Notes under the pieces: generated by a model | Seen by the model: only the letters and a program-made list of their open reading frames with translations | The model's database searches: none | What the model was told of the DNA's origin: nothing | Assembly: GCA_902363555.1 (NCBI GenBank) | Contig: CABJAM010000007.1 | Coordinates: 186,001-250,000, forward strand | From: Lachnospiraceae bacterium | Lineage (GTDB): Bacteria; Bacillota; Clostridia; Lachnospirales; Lachnospiraceae | Direction: 5' to 3' | DNA length: 64,000 nt | Shown: positions 8,832 through 17,277 of the stretch, one piece after another | How positions within the stretch are numbered: the stretch's first letter is position 1 | Layout of the letters: every line of letters begins with the position of its first letter | Position numbers and translations under genes: made by a program

Positions 8832-9608
8832 TTACTGAATATCCATTTTCCTCACACCCAAAAGCCCGGTCACAGTAAATATCCCAATACCGATAATCCC
8901 GGCCACAATACATTTCATCAGGCCGTCCGGCGTATCCCAAAGGCAGTTGTAGCCGCCCATATTGGCCTGGACCTCATAATTAAAAAAGTTCCACGGCATC
9001 CACTCGGCTGCTTTATTAAAAAATTCAAATTGCAGCCCAGCAAAAAAGGACAGTACCGGAATGCCATACATGACCACAGCCCACAGCAGATATGCCGCAA
9101 TCTCCTTACGGCATATGGATAACACGGCTATGGACAGGATGACCGATGCAAAAGCGCTGGGAAGCGCGGAGCCAATACCGCAAAGCATCTGTCGCAAAGG
9201 TTCCTGCACAGGCCCTTCCAGCAGGAGCACGGCGCTGCCCACAAGAAACACGACGACCACCACCATGCTCAGAACACAGAAAATCAGGCTCACCAGGCAT
9301 TTGCCAATAAATACATGGCTTCTTGGTATCCCATAGGCAATGGCATTTTTCAAAGTTCCATTTTTACGCTCATCCGCATACAAGCTGCCGGTAACAATCA
9401 TTCCGATGCAAAACAGCCACGGCAGGCTGCTTGTCAATGTATTCAACGAAAAGCTTACAAGGCCATAGCGGAAATCGGGGATGATCCGGTTGGATATGGC
9501 CATCACCACATTCATAAATATTACGCCTGCGGTTAATATTCCCGTGATCAGATAAATCTCCTTGCTGTGTATAATACGATACCATTCACATTTTATATAA
9601 TTCATCAT
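8832..9608 (-). CDS. ABC-2 type transporter permease
   Basis: A 258-residue integral membrane protein with about six hydrophobic helices and the YADERKNGTLKNAIAYG motif common in ABC-2 permeases next to lantibiotic or bacitracin exporters. It overlaps the ATPase gene by 4 bp (ATGA), so the two subunits are coupled. The substrate cannot be told from the sequence. Confidence 0.9.
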   Translation of the reverse strand: MMNYIKCEWYRIIHSKEIYLITGILTAGVIFMNVVMAISNRIIPDFRYGLVSFSLNTLTSSLPWLFCIGMIVTGSLYADERKNGTLKNAIAYGIPRSHVFIGKCLVSLIFCVLSMVVVVVFLVGSAVLLLEGPVQEPLRQMLCGIGSALPSAFASVILSIAVLSICRKEIAAYLLWAVVMYGIPVLSFFAGLQFEFFNKAAEWMPWNFFNYEVQANMGGYNCLWDTPDGLMKCIVAGIIGIGIFTVTGLLGVRKMDIQ

Positions 9609-10528
9609 AACCGGACACCTCCATTTTTCAAATTTACATAATAGTCCTCCAGAGCCATCTTTTTTCTGGACAGCCTGTAAATATGAAGGTGGTTCTCCCC
9701 GGCCAATCCACTGTAACTATCGATATCCCGGGCAGGATTTAAAATATGGATCGTCTCATCGGGCATGACCTTATACTGGCTGTGCCCTAACGTCCTTTCA
9801 AGCAGTACGGTATATCTGGCGGCATCAGACACGGCGATCTCAATATAATCCGCGCACTTATCCATGAGCTGTTCACAGGAAATCTGCTCCAGAAGCTTTC
9901 CCTGGCTGAGAAATCCAAAAACCGTCGCCAGTTGTTCCAGCTCGGATAATATATGGCTGGATAAAATAATGGTAATATTCTTCTCGCGATTTAATTTCAT
10001 CAGAAGCTGGCGCATCTCAATGATCCCGCTGGGGTCCAGCCCATTGATGGGCTCGTCAAGAATAAGAATCTCCGGTTCGCCTATGAGGGCGATGGCCAGC
10101 CCCAGACGCTGCTTCATCCCCATGGACAGATCCCGGCAGCGCTTTTTACGCTTATCCAAAAGCCCTACCATATGAAGCGTTTTCTCCACCTGAGCCTTCC
10201 CCGGAACACCTTTTTGCAGCCGGTAATATTCCAGATTCTGCTCCACATTTAGCTGCGGATAAAAGCCGGCGGATTCGATAAGCACTCCCGTCCGCCGCCG
10301 CACAACTTCCAGCTCTCCCGGCAAATAAGCGCCAAGCATCTTCATTTCCCCGGCACTCGGATAAATCTGGCCCGTAAGCAGCTTTAACAGCGTCGTCTTA
10401 CCTGCGCCATTGTCACCGATCAAACCGTAAATCTCGCCACGGCTCACCTGAATATTAACATTGTCAAGGGCCGTAAATCTGCCATACTGCTTGGACAGAT
10501 CTTTCGTTTCAATAACATTTTCCAACAT
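9605..10528 (-). CDS. ABC transporter ATP-binding protein (BcrA-like)
   Basis: A 307-residue ATPase with Walker A GDNGAGKTT, signature LSMGMKQR, Walker B ILILDEPINGLDP and the switch histidine in ILSSHILSEL. The C-terminal 90 residues form the extension seen in BcrA/SalX immunity-type transporters. With the permease it should form an exporter or immunity pump under control of the neighbouring two-component system. The start at ATG 10528 has AAAGGAT upstream. Confidence 0.92.
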   Translation of the reverse strand: MLENVIETKDLSKQYGRFTALDNVNIQVSRGEIYGLIGDNGAGKTTLLKLLTGQIYPSAGEMKMLGAYLPGELEVVRRRTGVLIESAGFYPQLNVEQNLEYYRLQKGVPGKAQVEKTLHMVGLLDKRKKRCRDLSMGMKQRLGLAIALIGEPEILILDEPINGLDPSGIIEMRQLLMKLNREKNITIILSSHILSELEQLATVFGFLSQGKLLEQISCEQLMDKCADYIEIAVSDAARYTVLLERTLGHSQYKVMPDETIHILNPARDIDSYSGLAGENHLHIYRLSRKKMALEDYYVNLKNGGVRL

Positions 10529-10703
10529 GTCCTATATCCTTTCCCTGATGCTTAATTGTAAAAACAGTGACAAAGCCTCGTCGGCTGTGTACACCATGCT
10601 TTAACCATGAGCTTATTATAATGATCGCCCTTTCAATAAGTCATCAAGAAACATTAAAGAAACTATAAAGATGAGCGGTTCTTTCAGTTAGAGCTAATAA
10701 ATA

Positions 10704-11288
10704 TCATTGATCTAATAACTTTTGCAAATCCTTTTTACTTGGCAGTATCGTTTCATATTTGCTCGCAAAAATCTGATTATTATCGAGGGGCAAAACTTTT
10801 GCAAGTTATTGATAATCCTGTTTTCCAATTCAGTTTCTGAATATTCTGGCAGTTCTGGCAAGCCTAAAAATTCTAACACATATGGGTCTTTTATTAAATC
10901 GTGAGGGGATTCAATGATTTGCCCTTCTGTTGCCAACCGTTCAACTGCTTTCTTATCTTTACTTAATTGCCAGACGTTCATACAAAGAACTATTATACTG
11001 CCTTTCCAGCTCCGATAAACTCCAGTCATTCTTAGCAGACTCTATTTCATAGAAATGGCGCTCATCAACATTGTCAATTCTCATCAATTGAAGATAATGT
11101 GACCAGCTCAAGAAAAACTTACGTCCTGTATCCACTTTTGGCAAATATTCAAATTGGTCAGACAATGTCTGACCGATTTGGTCACATGAATAAATCTTAT
11201 AAAATTGTCGCATCTGCTTTAAATTTGTAACAGAAAATCCTTTCCCAAAGTTCTTTGACAAATATTCTGACAACTCTTTCCTCGTATA
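10704..11288 (-). pseudogene. Decayed DUF1016 (YhcG-type) PDDEXK nuclease gene
   Basis: Three frames together spell pieces of a DUF1016 protein. Frame 1 (about 11285-10959) begins inside the N-terminal domain (SEYLSKNFGKGFSVTNLKQMRQFYK) and stops after NSSLYERLAIK. Frame 2 continues with LSKDKKAVERLATEGQIIE and DPYVLEFLGLPE to LQKF. Frame 3 then gives only the last stretch, DNNQIFASKYETILPSKKD, ending at a TGA at 10704-10706. The central nuclease core between LQKF and DNNQIF is missing, as is the N-terminus. It sits between the response regulator and the ABC genes of what looks like one signalling set. Confidence 0.85.
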
Positions 11289-11307
11289 ATGGCATTATCC
11301 CGGAACC

Positions 11308-12003
11308 TCATGCCATTTTAAACCCAATCCCCCAGACCGTCTTTATATATTCATTTTCCCCATCCCGGGCCATAATCTTCTTTCGGATATTGCTCACATG
11401 GACATTGACCGTGTTATCCTCCCCGTAATAACCATTCTGCCATACAAGCTCATACAGACGCTCTCTGGAAAATACTTTTTCCTGCTCCCTGAGCAATATG
11501 AGCAGAATATCATACTCATGCGGTGTGAGCAAAATTTCCTCATCCGCCACCGTCACCCTGCGGGATTCCTCGTTCAGGCTCAGCTTCTTATATGTATAAA
11601 TCTGTGTATTCTCCGCCAAATCAGTTTCAGGCTGACAGCGGCGCAGCACTGCTCCAATGCGGGCCAGCACCTCCGCAGGTTCAAAGGGCTTTGTGATATA
11701 ATCATCGGCGCCCCCGCCAAGTGCCGCCACCTTACTTTCCAGACCGCTTTTGGCCGACAGCACGATGACCGGAACCTTCCAGTTCAGCTCACTGCGGATA
11801 AAGGAAATAAGCGCTTCCCCGGGCATCCCCGGAAGCATAAGATCCAAAAGTATCAGATCCGGCTTCTCCATGGACATTAAAAGCCTGGCCTCCGTGCCGG
11901 AGAATGCCTGGTGTACCGGATAGCCTGCTCTTGTCAATATTTTTTTCAACAGGTTATTTATATCTGTATCATCTTCTACAATGAGAATGTTTTGCTCGTT
12001 CAT
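11308..12003 (-). CDS. OmpR-family response regulator
   Basis: A 231-residue regulator. The receiver domain (1-120) has the acidic pair EDD, the phospho-acceptor aspartate in LILLDLMLPG and the lysine in ITKPF; the C-terminal winged helix (about 135-231) has the EYDILLILLREQEKVFSRERLY and VNVHVSNIRKKI signatures. It most likely partners the kinase at 7849-8763 and controls the ABC genes between them. ATG 12003 is preceded by a weak GAAGGA. The NifU-like gene ends only 26 bp upstream, so it may be read from the same message. Confidence 0.92.
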   Translation of the reverse strand: MNEQNILIVEDDTDINNLLKKILTRAGYPVHQAFSGTEARLLMSMEKPDLILLDLMLPGMPGEALISFIRSELNWKVPVIVLSAKSGLESKVAALGGGADDYITKPFEPAEVLARIGAVLRRCQPETDLAENTQIYTYKKLSLNEESRRVTVADEEILLTPHEYDILLILLREQEKVFSRERLYELVWQNGYYGEDNTVNVHVSNIRKKIMARDGENEYIKTVWGIGFKMA

Positions 12004-12029
12004 CTGTATATCCTTCTACCTAAGATTTT

Positions 12030-12317
12030 TCAGCCCCGGTTATGGTTTAAAAGCTTCTTTGCAAAGTCCATCAACTCATCACTGGTCTCCTGTACCAAAA
12101 CCACATCTTTTATCTGCGGAAGCTTTTCCATCACTGCTTTTCCGATCAGCTCCTCTGTCGTCAGCCGGGCCGACGGGCAGCCGGAGCACTGCCCAAGCAG
12201 ACGAATGCGGCAAATACCGTCTTCACAGGATAGCACCTCCACATCTCCATGATGCTCTCTTAACTGCGGCCGCACATCCGTGTCCATAACGCCTTCAATC
12301 TGTTCAATAATAGACAT
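12030..12317 (-). CDS. NifU C-terminal-like Fe-S scaffold protein
   Basis: A 95-residue protein made of one NifU C-terminal (Nfu) domain with the cluster-binding CSGCPSA motif near residue 51. Such proteins carry or deliver iron-sulfur clusters. The start ATG 12317 has AAAGGTG upstream; the longer frame to 12386 lacks any site. Position directly ahead of the response regulator may simply reflect read-through. Confidence 0.88.
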   Translation of the reverse strand: MSIIEQIEGVMDTDVRPQLREHHGDVEVLSCEDGICRIRLLGQCSGCPSARLTTEELIGKAVMEKLPQIKDVVLVQETSDELMDFAKKLLNHNRG

Positions 12318-12548
12318 TTCTTTCACCTTTATATTCCTTTCATACCAATTTCCTTTGGGTATTAGTGATAAATTATAATATACCATGAATGTTGAGCAAA
12401 ATCCATGCCAAGGGCAGACTTTTTATTGTAATCAAACATTGTCATATTCCTTAGCCTATGTTAAGATTAAAATACTTAACAAATACCTTAAGGATTCGTG
12501 TTCAAGAAACATTGTTCAAAAATACTATTCAAAAGGACGTATCTGTTT

Positions 12549-13112
12549 ATGAATGCTAATATTGACTTAAGTCATGTATCATTACAAACCGAAAGATTAT
12601 ATATACGGCCCTGGAAAATCGAGGATCTGGAAGATTTCTATGCATATGCCAGTATTGACGGTGTCGGACAAATGGCTGGCTGGAATCCTCATACTTCCAT
12701 CGATGAATCAAGGAGGATTTTGGATTCATTTATCGCCGATAAAAAAGAATTTGCATTGGAACTCCAAGAAAACCGCAAGGTCATCGGTTCTCTTGGATTG
12801 GAAGAATTATATACGGATATCGGAGAACCATATACCCGCTTAAAAGGCCGGGAAATCGGTTATGTCCTCAGCATGGATTATTGGGGAAACGGCCTGATGC
12901 CAGAAGCTGTAAGCAGGGTGGTACAGTTCTGTTTCGAGGAAGAAAAGCTCGACTTTTTACAATGCAGCCATTCTGTCGAAAATATCCAGTCTCAAAGAGT
13001 CATTGAGAAATGCGGTTTTAAATTTGTTAAAGAACTTATGCGCAGGGGAATCAATGGTGTTGAACATATGTCACGATTTTATGTTTTAAATAATGCGTAC
13101 ATTGTTGCTTAG
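12549..13112 (+). CDS. GNAT family N-acetyltransferase (RimJ/RimL type)
   Basis: A 187-residue protein of the Acetyltransf_3 group, with LQTERLYIRPWKIEDLEDFY at the N-terminus, GREIGYVLSMDYWGNGLMPEAV covering the acetyl-CoA loop and NIQSQRVIEKCGFKF near the end. Relatives acetylate N-termini of ribosomal proteins or small molecules; the substrate here is unknown. I placed the start at ATG 12549 because AAAGGA lies about 10 bases upstream and the sequence before it does not match the family. Confidence 0.88.
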   Translation: MNANIDLSHVSLQTERLYIRPWKIEDLEDFYAYASIDGVGQMAGWNPHTSIDESRRILDSFIADKKEFALELQENRKVIGSLGLEELYTDIGEPYTRLKGREIGYVLSMDYWGNGLMPEAVSRVVQFCFEEEKLDFLQCSHSVENIQSQRVIEKCGFKFVKELMRRGINGVEHMSRFYVLNNAYIVA

Positions 13113-13116
13113 CTTT

Positions 13117-13143
13117 AACAGTTCAGACAGGCTAAACTGATAC
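13117..13143. repeat. 27-bp palindrome family, copy 3
   Basis: AACAGTTCAG followed after a short loop by CTAAACTGATAC, a degenerate member of the dispersed palindrome family. It lies 5 bp after the acetyltransferase stop and may end that transcript. Confidence 0.5.
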
Positions 13144-13425
13144 GCTTAGTTTCAATTTGCATTTCTGCCTAACTGCGACTTTGATGATTTGTGATTTTGC
13201 AAATTTGCTTCTTAATATTCTGCGTTTCGTGTAGTTCTGTTGCGTTCGCGAAACAATGTATGCTGATTCTGCCACACCGAAAATATTTTTACAACCTTTA
13301 CCCGTACTTCCTCACCCCAGTCACCGTCTGTATCCGGCTCTTAAATGCAGTACTTCATTCAATTCCCGGGCAAAATCCTTCCAAATTAATAAAGTCATTT
13401 ATTTCATCCAACAGTGCCCCGAATC

Positions 13426-13441
13426 TGGCATCAATATTGCT
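13426..13441 (+). promoter_or_regulatory. Sigma54 (-24/-12) promoter of abfD
   Basis: TGGCATCAATATTGCT matches the sigma54 consensus TGGCAY-N5-TTGCW with exact spacing between the GG and GC doublets. It lies about 100 bp upstream of abfD. The 13144-13425 interval before it has no gene and would hold the activator site; none is clear by eye. Confidence 0.75.
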
Positions 13442-13469
13442 GTATTTTATATTGATAAATTCCAGAAGC

Positions 13470-13496
13470 GTAACCGCTCGGCCTCTGAACGGTTAC
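13470..13496. repeat. 27-bp palindrome family, copy 4 (abfD leader)
   Basis: GTAACCGCTCGG-CCTCTGAACGGTTAC has perfect 7-bp outer arms. It lies between the sigma54 promoter and the abfD ribosome site, so it would be part of the abfD leader RNA. Confidence 0.65.
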
Positions 13497-13543
13497 AGCC
13501 AGCAACGCAGTACTAAAATTTTACCCAAAGAAAGGATGATATT

Positions 13544-14995
13544 ATGGCACTTATGACAGGTGAACAATACATGGAAAGCATCCGCAATATGAATATGCAG
13601 GTGTACATGTTTGGTGAAAAAATCGAAAATCCGGCGGACCATCCCATTTTAAGACCTTCCTTAAATTCTGTGAGGATGACCTACGATCTGGCTCAGATGC
13701 CTGAATACGAAGATTTAATGACTGCAAAATCCCACATTACCGGCGAGAAAATCAACCGTTTCGCCCACATCCATCAGAGCACCGATGATCTTTGCAAAAA
13801 AGTAAAAATGCAGCGGCTCTGCGGCCAGAAAACCGCAGCCTGCTTCCAGCGCTGTGTAGGCATGGACGCGTTTAATGCCGTTTACAGCACATCCTATGAA
13901 TGTGACCAGGCCCATGGCACCAACTACCATGATAATTTCCTCAAATTCCTTGAATATTGTCAGACAAACGATCTGACTACGGATGGCGCCATGACCGACC
14001 CGAAGGGCGACCGTTCCAAAGCTCCCCATGAGCAGGAAGACCCGGACCTTTTCCTCCGCGTTGTAGAAAGACGTCCGGACGGTATTGTCGTGAGAGGCGC
14101 CAAAGCCCATCAGACCGGTATTATCAATTCCCATGAGGTTCTCGTTATGCCCACGATTTCCATGGGTGAAAAGGATAAAGACTACGCCGTGGCATTTTCC
14201 GTACCGGTGGACACAAAAGGCATTTACATGATCATCGGCCGTCAGTCCTGCGACACAAGAAAGCTGGAAAACACCACAATGGATGTGGGAAATCCGGAAT
14301 TTGGCGGTGTGGAAGCGCTGGTCGTATTCGACGATGTATTCGTGCCCAATGACCGTATCTTCCTCAACGGCGAATATGAATTTGCCGGCGTTCTCGTTGA
14401 ACGTTTTGCAGGCTATCACCGCCAGTCCTACGGCGGATGTAAGGTCGGCGTAGGTGATGTGCTCATCGGTGCAGCTGCCGTGGCCGCCGAATATAACGGG
14501 GTTCAGAAGGCTTCTCACGTAAAGGATAAGCTGATTGAAATGATTCATCTCAATGAAACACTGTACTGCTGCGGTATCGCATGCTCCGCTGAAGGCAGCG
14601 CCACGCCTTCCGGCAACTACCTGATCAATCTGCTGCTGGCCAATGTATGTAAGCAGAACATCACCCGCTTCCCGTATGAAATCGCACGGCTGGCTGAGGA
14701 TATCGCCGGAGGCCTTATGGTAACAGCTCCATCGGAAAAAGATCTGAAGGATCCGGTTATCGGGCCGGTTGTGGAAAAATATTTCAAGGGTGTCGCCAAT
14801 GTATCTACGGAAAACCGTCTTAAAATATTAAGACTGATTGAAAACCTTACCCTTGGCACCGCGGCCGTCGGCTACCGTACAGAATCCATGCACGGCGCAG
14901 GCTCCCCGCAGGCTCAGAGAATTATGATCTCCCGTCAGGGGAATTTAGCAGAAAAGAAAGCACTGGCGAAGTCGCTGGCACATATCGAAGAATAA
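13544..14995 (+). CDS. abfD: 4-hydroxybutyryl-CoA dehydratase / vinylacetyl-CoA isomerase
   Basis: A 483-residue [4Fe-4S] and FAD enzyme of the 4-hydroxyphenylacetate hydroxylase fold that dehydrates 4-hydroxybutyryl-CoA and isomerises the product to crotonyl-CoA. The sequence follows the Clostridium aminobutyricum enzyme nearly throughout as I remember it. The cluster ligands are all present: Cys100 and Cys104 (CFQRC), His292 and Cys299 (YHRQSYGGC). It is a single gene with an AAAGGATG site, a sigma54-type promoter upstream and a strong terminator downstream. With hbd and thiolase at 18.8-20.9 kb it could complete a path from 4-hydroxybutyrate or succinate to acetyl-CoA or butyrate. No 4-hydroxybutyrate CoA-transferase gene is in the window. 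Confidence 0.95.
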   Translation: MALMTGEQYMESIRNMNMQVYMFGEKIENPADHPILRPSLNSVRMTYDLAQMPEYEDLMTAKSHITGEKINRFAHIHQSTDDLCKKVKMQRLCGQKTAACFQRCVGMDAFNAVYSTSYECDQAHGTNYHDNFLKFLEYCQTNDLTTDGAMTDPKGDRSKAPHEQEDPDLFLRVVERRPDGIVVRGAKAHQTGIINSHEVLVMPTISMGEKDKDYAVAFSVPVDTKGIYMIIGRQSCDTRKLENTTMDVGNPEFGGVEALVVFDDVFVPNDRIFLNGEYEFAGVLVERFAGYHRQSYGGCKVGVGDVLIGAAAVAAEYNGVQKASHVKDKLIEMIHLNETLYCCGIACSAEGSATPSGNYLINLLLANVCKQNITRFPYEIARLAEDIAGGLMVTAPSEKDLKDPVIGPVVEKYFKGVANVSTENRLKILRLIENLTLGTAAVGYRTESMHGAGSPQAQRIMISRQGNLAEKKALAKSLAHIEE

Positions 14996-15000
14996 GACCA

Positions 15001-15053
15001 AAACAGGCCAGGGCGGGATACCCAAATTGGAATCCCGCCCTGGCCTGTTTTTG
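15001..15053. terminator. Bidirectional terminator between abfD and the AAA-ATPase gene
   Basis: A near-perfect hairpin with arms AACAGGCCAGGGCGGGAT and ATCCCGCCCTGGCCTGTT, followed by T residues on the plus strand and preceded by AAAA. It serves two convergent genes. Confidence 0.92.
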
Positions 15054-16838
15054 TTAGTCACAACATTCTCTCAAAACCTCAATTTTGCAGCTATGTTTCT
15101 TCATTTCTTTATCATACGCAATACCCACAGCCAATATTCTTCCGGTATAACGCGTTTTCCCACCAAGCCCGGTCGCAAAACGAAGCGCATACTTCCTGTC
15201 CTTTATCTGCTGTATGGCTTCCTCCGGCGTATGATCGACTTTTAACTCAAGGATAATGCAGTCCGCAGCTTTATTTTCCGGATAGAAAATAAAATCCACG
15301 TATCCGATCCCCGCCTTATCCTCCCGTTCAATCCGGTATAAATCCCTTGCGGATAAATAAACCAAATTGACAATAGCTGTCAGTTCCGTTTCATTATTAT
15401 AGCTCAAAAGCGGAACTTCTGTGTTATGAGCAAATTCTAAAAGATTGACGATTGTTGTCGTATCACCATCTAAAGTAGCTTTTAGCATTCTCTCCGAACT
15501 TTTGGCGATCTGATAAACATAGCCCAAAGACGATTCCTTTTGTACTAAATCACTGAACTTATCCATCAATTCTTTATTCGGTATAGATACAGCCCCGTTT
15601 CTGTAAGTCAAAAATCCATAGACGACCATGGCCGAAAAAATCTCATTTTTAGTTGTCAGGTTCATAGAAGTTGCAGCATACTCCTGTATTTTAGCTGCTA
15701 CCGGAATCCCTGAAACCATTAAAGCGAGGTCATCCCTGACATCATCTACATTTTTCTCAATATAATAATAAACTTCATCATAAGGACCCGAACTAGAGCG
15801 TGTTTGAAAAATACTTTTCGTCAGCTGTGCGTTCCACTTTGTGGGAGATTTGGCCCGAATGAAGGGCGCATAGCGGGCTATGTAACCTGAATTCGGGTCA
15901 AATATACCGCGAAGTGGGGCGTGCAGATGGCGGGAAGTATTTTTCAAACACGCTCTAGTCCAATAACTCTCCAAATGGTTAAAACTCAACGCAAAAACAA
16001 CCGAACGCGGATTATAAAGCTGTTCACCGGAGGCCGTATAATAACCATCATACCATGTTCTAAGTCCTTCCCGGCTTAACTCAGGTTTTTTACAATTTTT
16101 TGTATATCGTTGATACAAGTCATCCACTTCGGATTCTGTGAAGCCAAAATACTCACTAAAAGCCGGAGTTTTTGCCATAGTGAATTCTGCAAACATATTT
16201 AATTCAGATCCGCTTGAATACTTCGCAATAGGAAGGATTCCAGTGATATAAGCAAATCTTACATAAGCCTTATCCTTCAGTAAGTTACTCAAAAACCGCA
16301 TATAAGACTTCTTATCCGATTCCGATACAAAATCCTGATGAAAAATGTAGTCCCATTCGTCCAATACAAATATAAATTCAGCATTCTCATTTTCCCACAA
16401 TTCGTTCAGTATATCCCATACAGCTATATCTCCGGAGATGCTATATTCTGGATAGGCGTTTTTCAAATCGTGAAGCAGATAATTTTCAATTCTTTGAATA
16501 TACTGTTTGTAAGAATGACAGTTTTGAGGCACTTCATTGCATGAAATATAAAACACATTGTATTGGTTGATGTGTTTACAGTAATCTTCATTTTGGGCAA
16601 TTTTCAAATGACCGAACACATTTGTCGTATCCTGGCTCCTTCCAAAAAATGCACAGATCATATTAGCCATAATCGTTTTTCCAAATCGTCTTGGTCTTAC
16701 AACACACAGATAATTATTACTTGTCTTAACCATTGGCATAAGTTCTGCAAGCATCTGGGTCTTGTCTACAAAATAGAGTTTTGCAGCTTCGCTGGCATAA
16801 AGCGCTGCCGGTCTCCTGCTGTTTAGGTAAAATCCCAT
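15054..16838 (-). CDS. AAA-ATPase-like protein with C-terminal PD-(D/E)XK domain
   Basis: About 594 residues, with an N-terminal AAA-ATPase_like domain (YFVDKTQMLAEL, the P-loop variant RPRRFGKTIMANM, and FIFVLDEWDYIF as Walker B) and a C-terminal PD-(D/E)XK nuclease-like domain (YVDFIFYP... CIILELKV). Such genes are often multicopy in Bacteroides and Clostridia; the function is unknown, with suggested links to mobile DNA. The start ATG 16838 follows AAGGTGGTG; the open frame upstream is not used. A 158-bp hairpin element is inserted in frame (15797-15954) and adds 54 residues after SYWT; without it the protein would read SYWTSSGPYDEV and be about 540 residues. Confidence 0.85.
   Translation of the reverse strand: MGFYLNSRRPAALYASEAAKLYFVDKTQMLAELMPMVKTSNNYLCVVRPRRFGKTIMANMICAFFGRSQDTTNVFGHLKIAQNEDYCKHINQYNVFYISCNEVPQNCHSYKQYIQRIENYLLHDLKNAYPEYSISGDIAVWDILNELWENENAEFIFVLDEWDYIFHQDFVSESDKKSYMRFLSNLLKDKAYVRFAYITGILPIAKYSSGSELNMFAEFTMAKTPAFSEYFGFTESEVDDLYQRYTKNCKKPELSREGLRTWYDGYYTASGEQLYNPRSVVFALSFNHLESYWTRACLKNTSRHLHAPLRGIFDPNSGYIARYAPFIRAKSPTKWNAQLTKSIFQTRSSSGPYDEVYYYIEKNVDDVRDDLALMVSGIPVAAKIQEYAATSMNLTTKNEIFSAMVVYGFLTYRNGAVSIPNKELMDKFSDLVQKESSLGYVYQIAKSSERMLKATLDGDTTTIVNLLEFAHNTEVPLLSYNNETELTAIVNLVYLSARDLYRIEREDKAGIGYVDFIFYPENKAADCIILELKVDHTPEEAIQQIKDRKYALRFATGLGGKTRYTGRILAVGIAYDKEMKKHSCKIEVLRECCD
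15797..15954. mobile_element. 158-bp MITE-like palindromic insertion inside a coding region
   Basis: Terminal inverted repeats begin AGCGTGTTTGAAAAATACTT and end in the exact complement, and the arms stay complementary with scattered mismatches for about 65 bp around a central loop. The element is flanked by CTAG on both sides (15793-15796 and 15955-15958), consistent with a 4-bp target duplication. Element plus duplication is 162 bp, exactly 54 codons, with no stop in the host frame. Confidence 0.88.
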
Positions 16839-17057
16839 AGTTATCACCACCTTTTTACGTTCTGTCAATATTATAATTATAGTCCAAACAGCAGGCGGAT
16901 GTAAATGATTTTCGAAATCCAATTGATCTAAAACTCCATATTTTAGCTTCCCCATAAATTCCGTTTCGATCAATTAGTGCTATAAGAGAAGCCAGTTCCC
17001 TACATTCAAAAACACCAAAAAGCCTTCGAGCCTTTGATGCGGCTTTTCTCCACCGTG

Positions 17058-17086
17058 TTTACAAACCCCGACAAAATTGTTATACT
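17058..17086 (+). promoter_or_regulatory. Likely sigmaA promoter of the sigma54 activator gene
   Basis: TTTACA (17058-17063) and TATACT (17081-17086) are separated by 17 bp. It would give a leader of about 190 bases containing the tandem repeat at 17131-17258. A weak GGCTTTT hairpin at about 17017-17047 lies upstream. Confidence 0.6.
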
Positions 17087-17130
17087 ATTATTATATTTTA
17101 CCACGAACCGATTCCCAAAGATAATTCAGA

Positions 17131-17258
17131 TTTTGTCGAGGATTCTCATATAGAATCTCCGACCGGCTTGCGCATCCGCGCAATTCCTATAAAATTTTAT
17201 CGAGGCTTCCCAAATGGAATCCCCGATTTGCCTGCGCATCCGCGCAGTTCCTATAAAA
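17131..17258. repeat. Two-hairpin repeat family, tandem pair (64-bp period)
   Basis: Two units beginning TTTTGTCGAGG and TTTTATCGAGG each hold a first hairpin (GATTCT / AGAATC type) and a second, TGCGC-ATCC-GCGCA, followed by TTCCTATAAAA. Related single units lie near 27400-27456 and 62536-62596. The pair sits in the leader of the downstream activator gene. Confidence 0.75.
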
Positions 17259-17277
17259 ACATAAATGGGGGAGAATA

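Noticed and set aside
10712..11273. Two separate small genes in the DUF1016 region
   Set aside because: The frames join into one family with a frameshift and deletion, so it is a remnant, not two genes.
15797..15954. A natural inserted domain in the AAA-ATPase protein
   Set aside because: The DNA is a near full-length palindrome with terminal repeats and a CTAG duplication, which a normal domain would not show.
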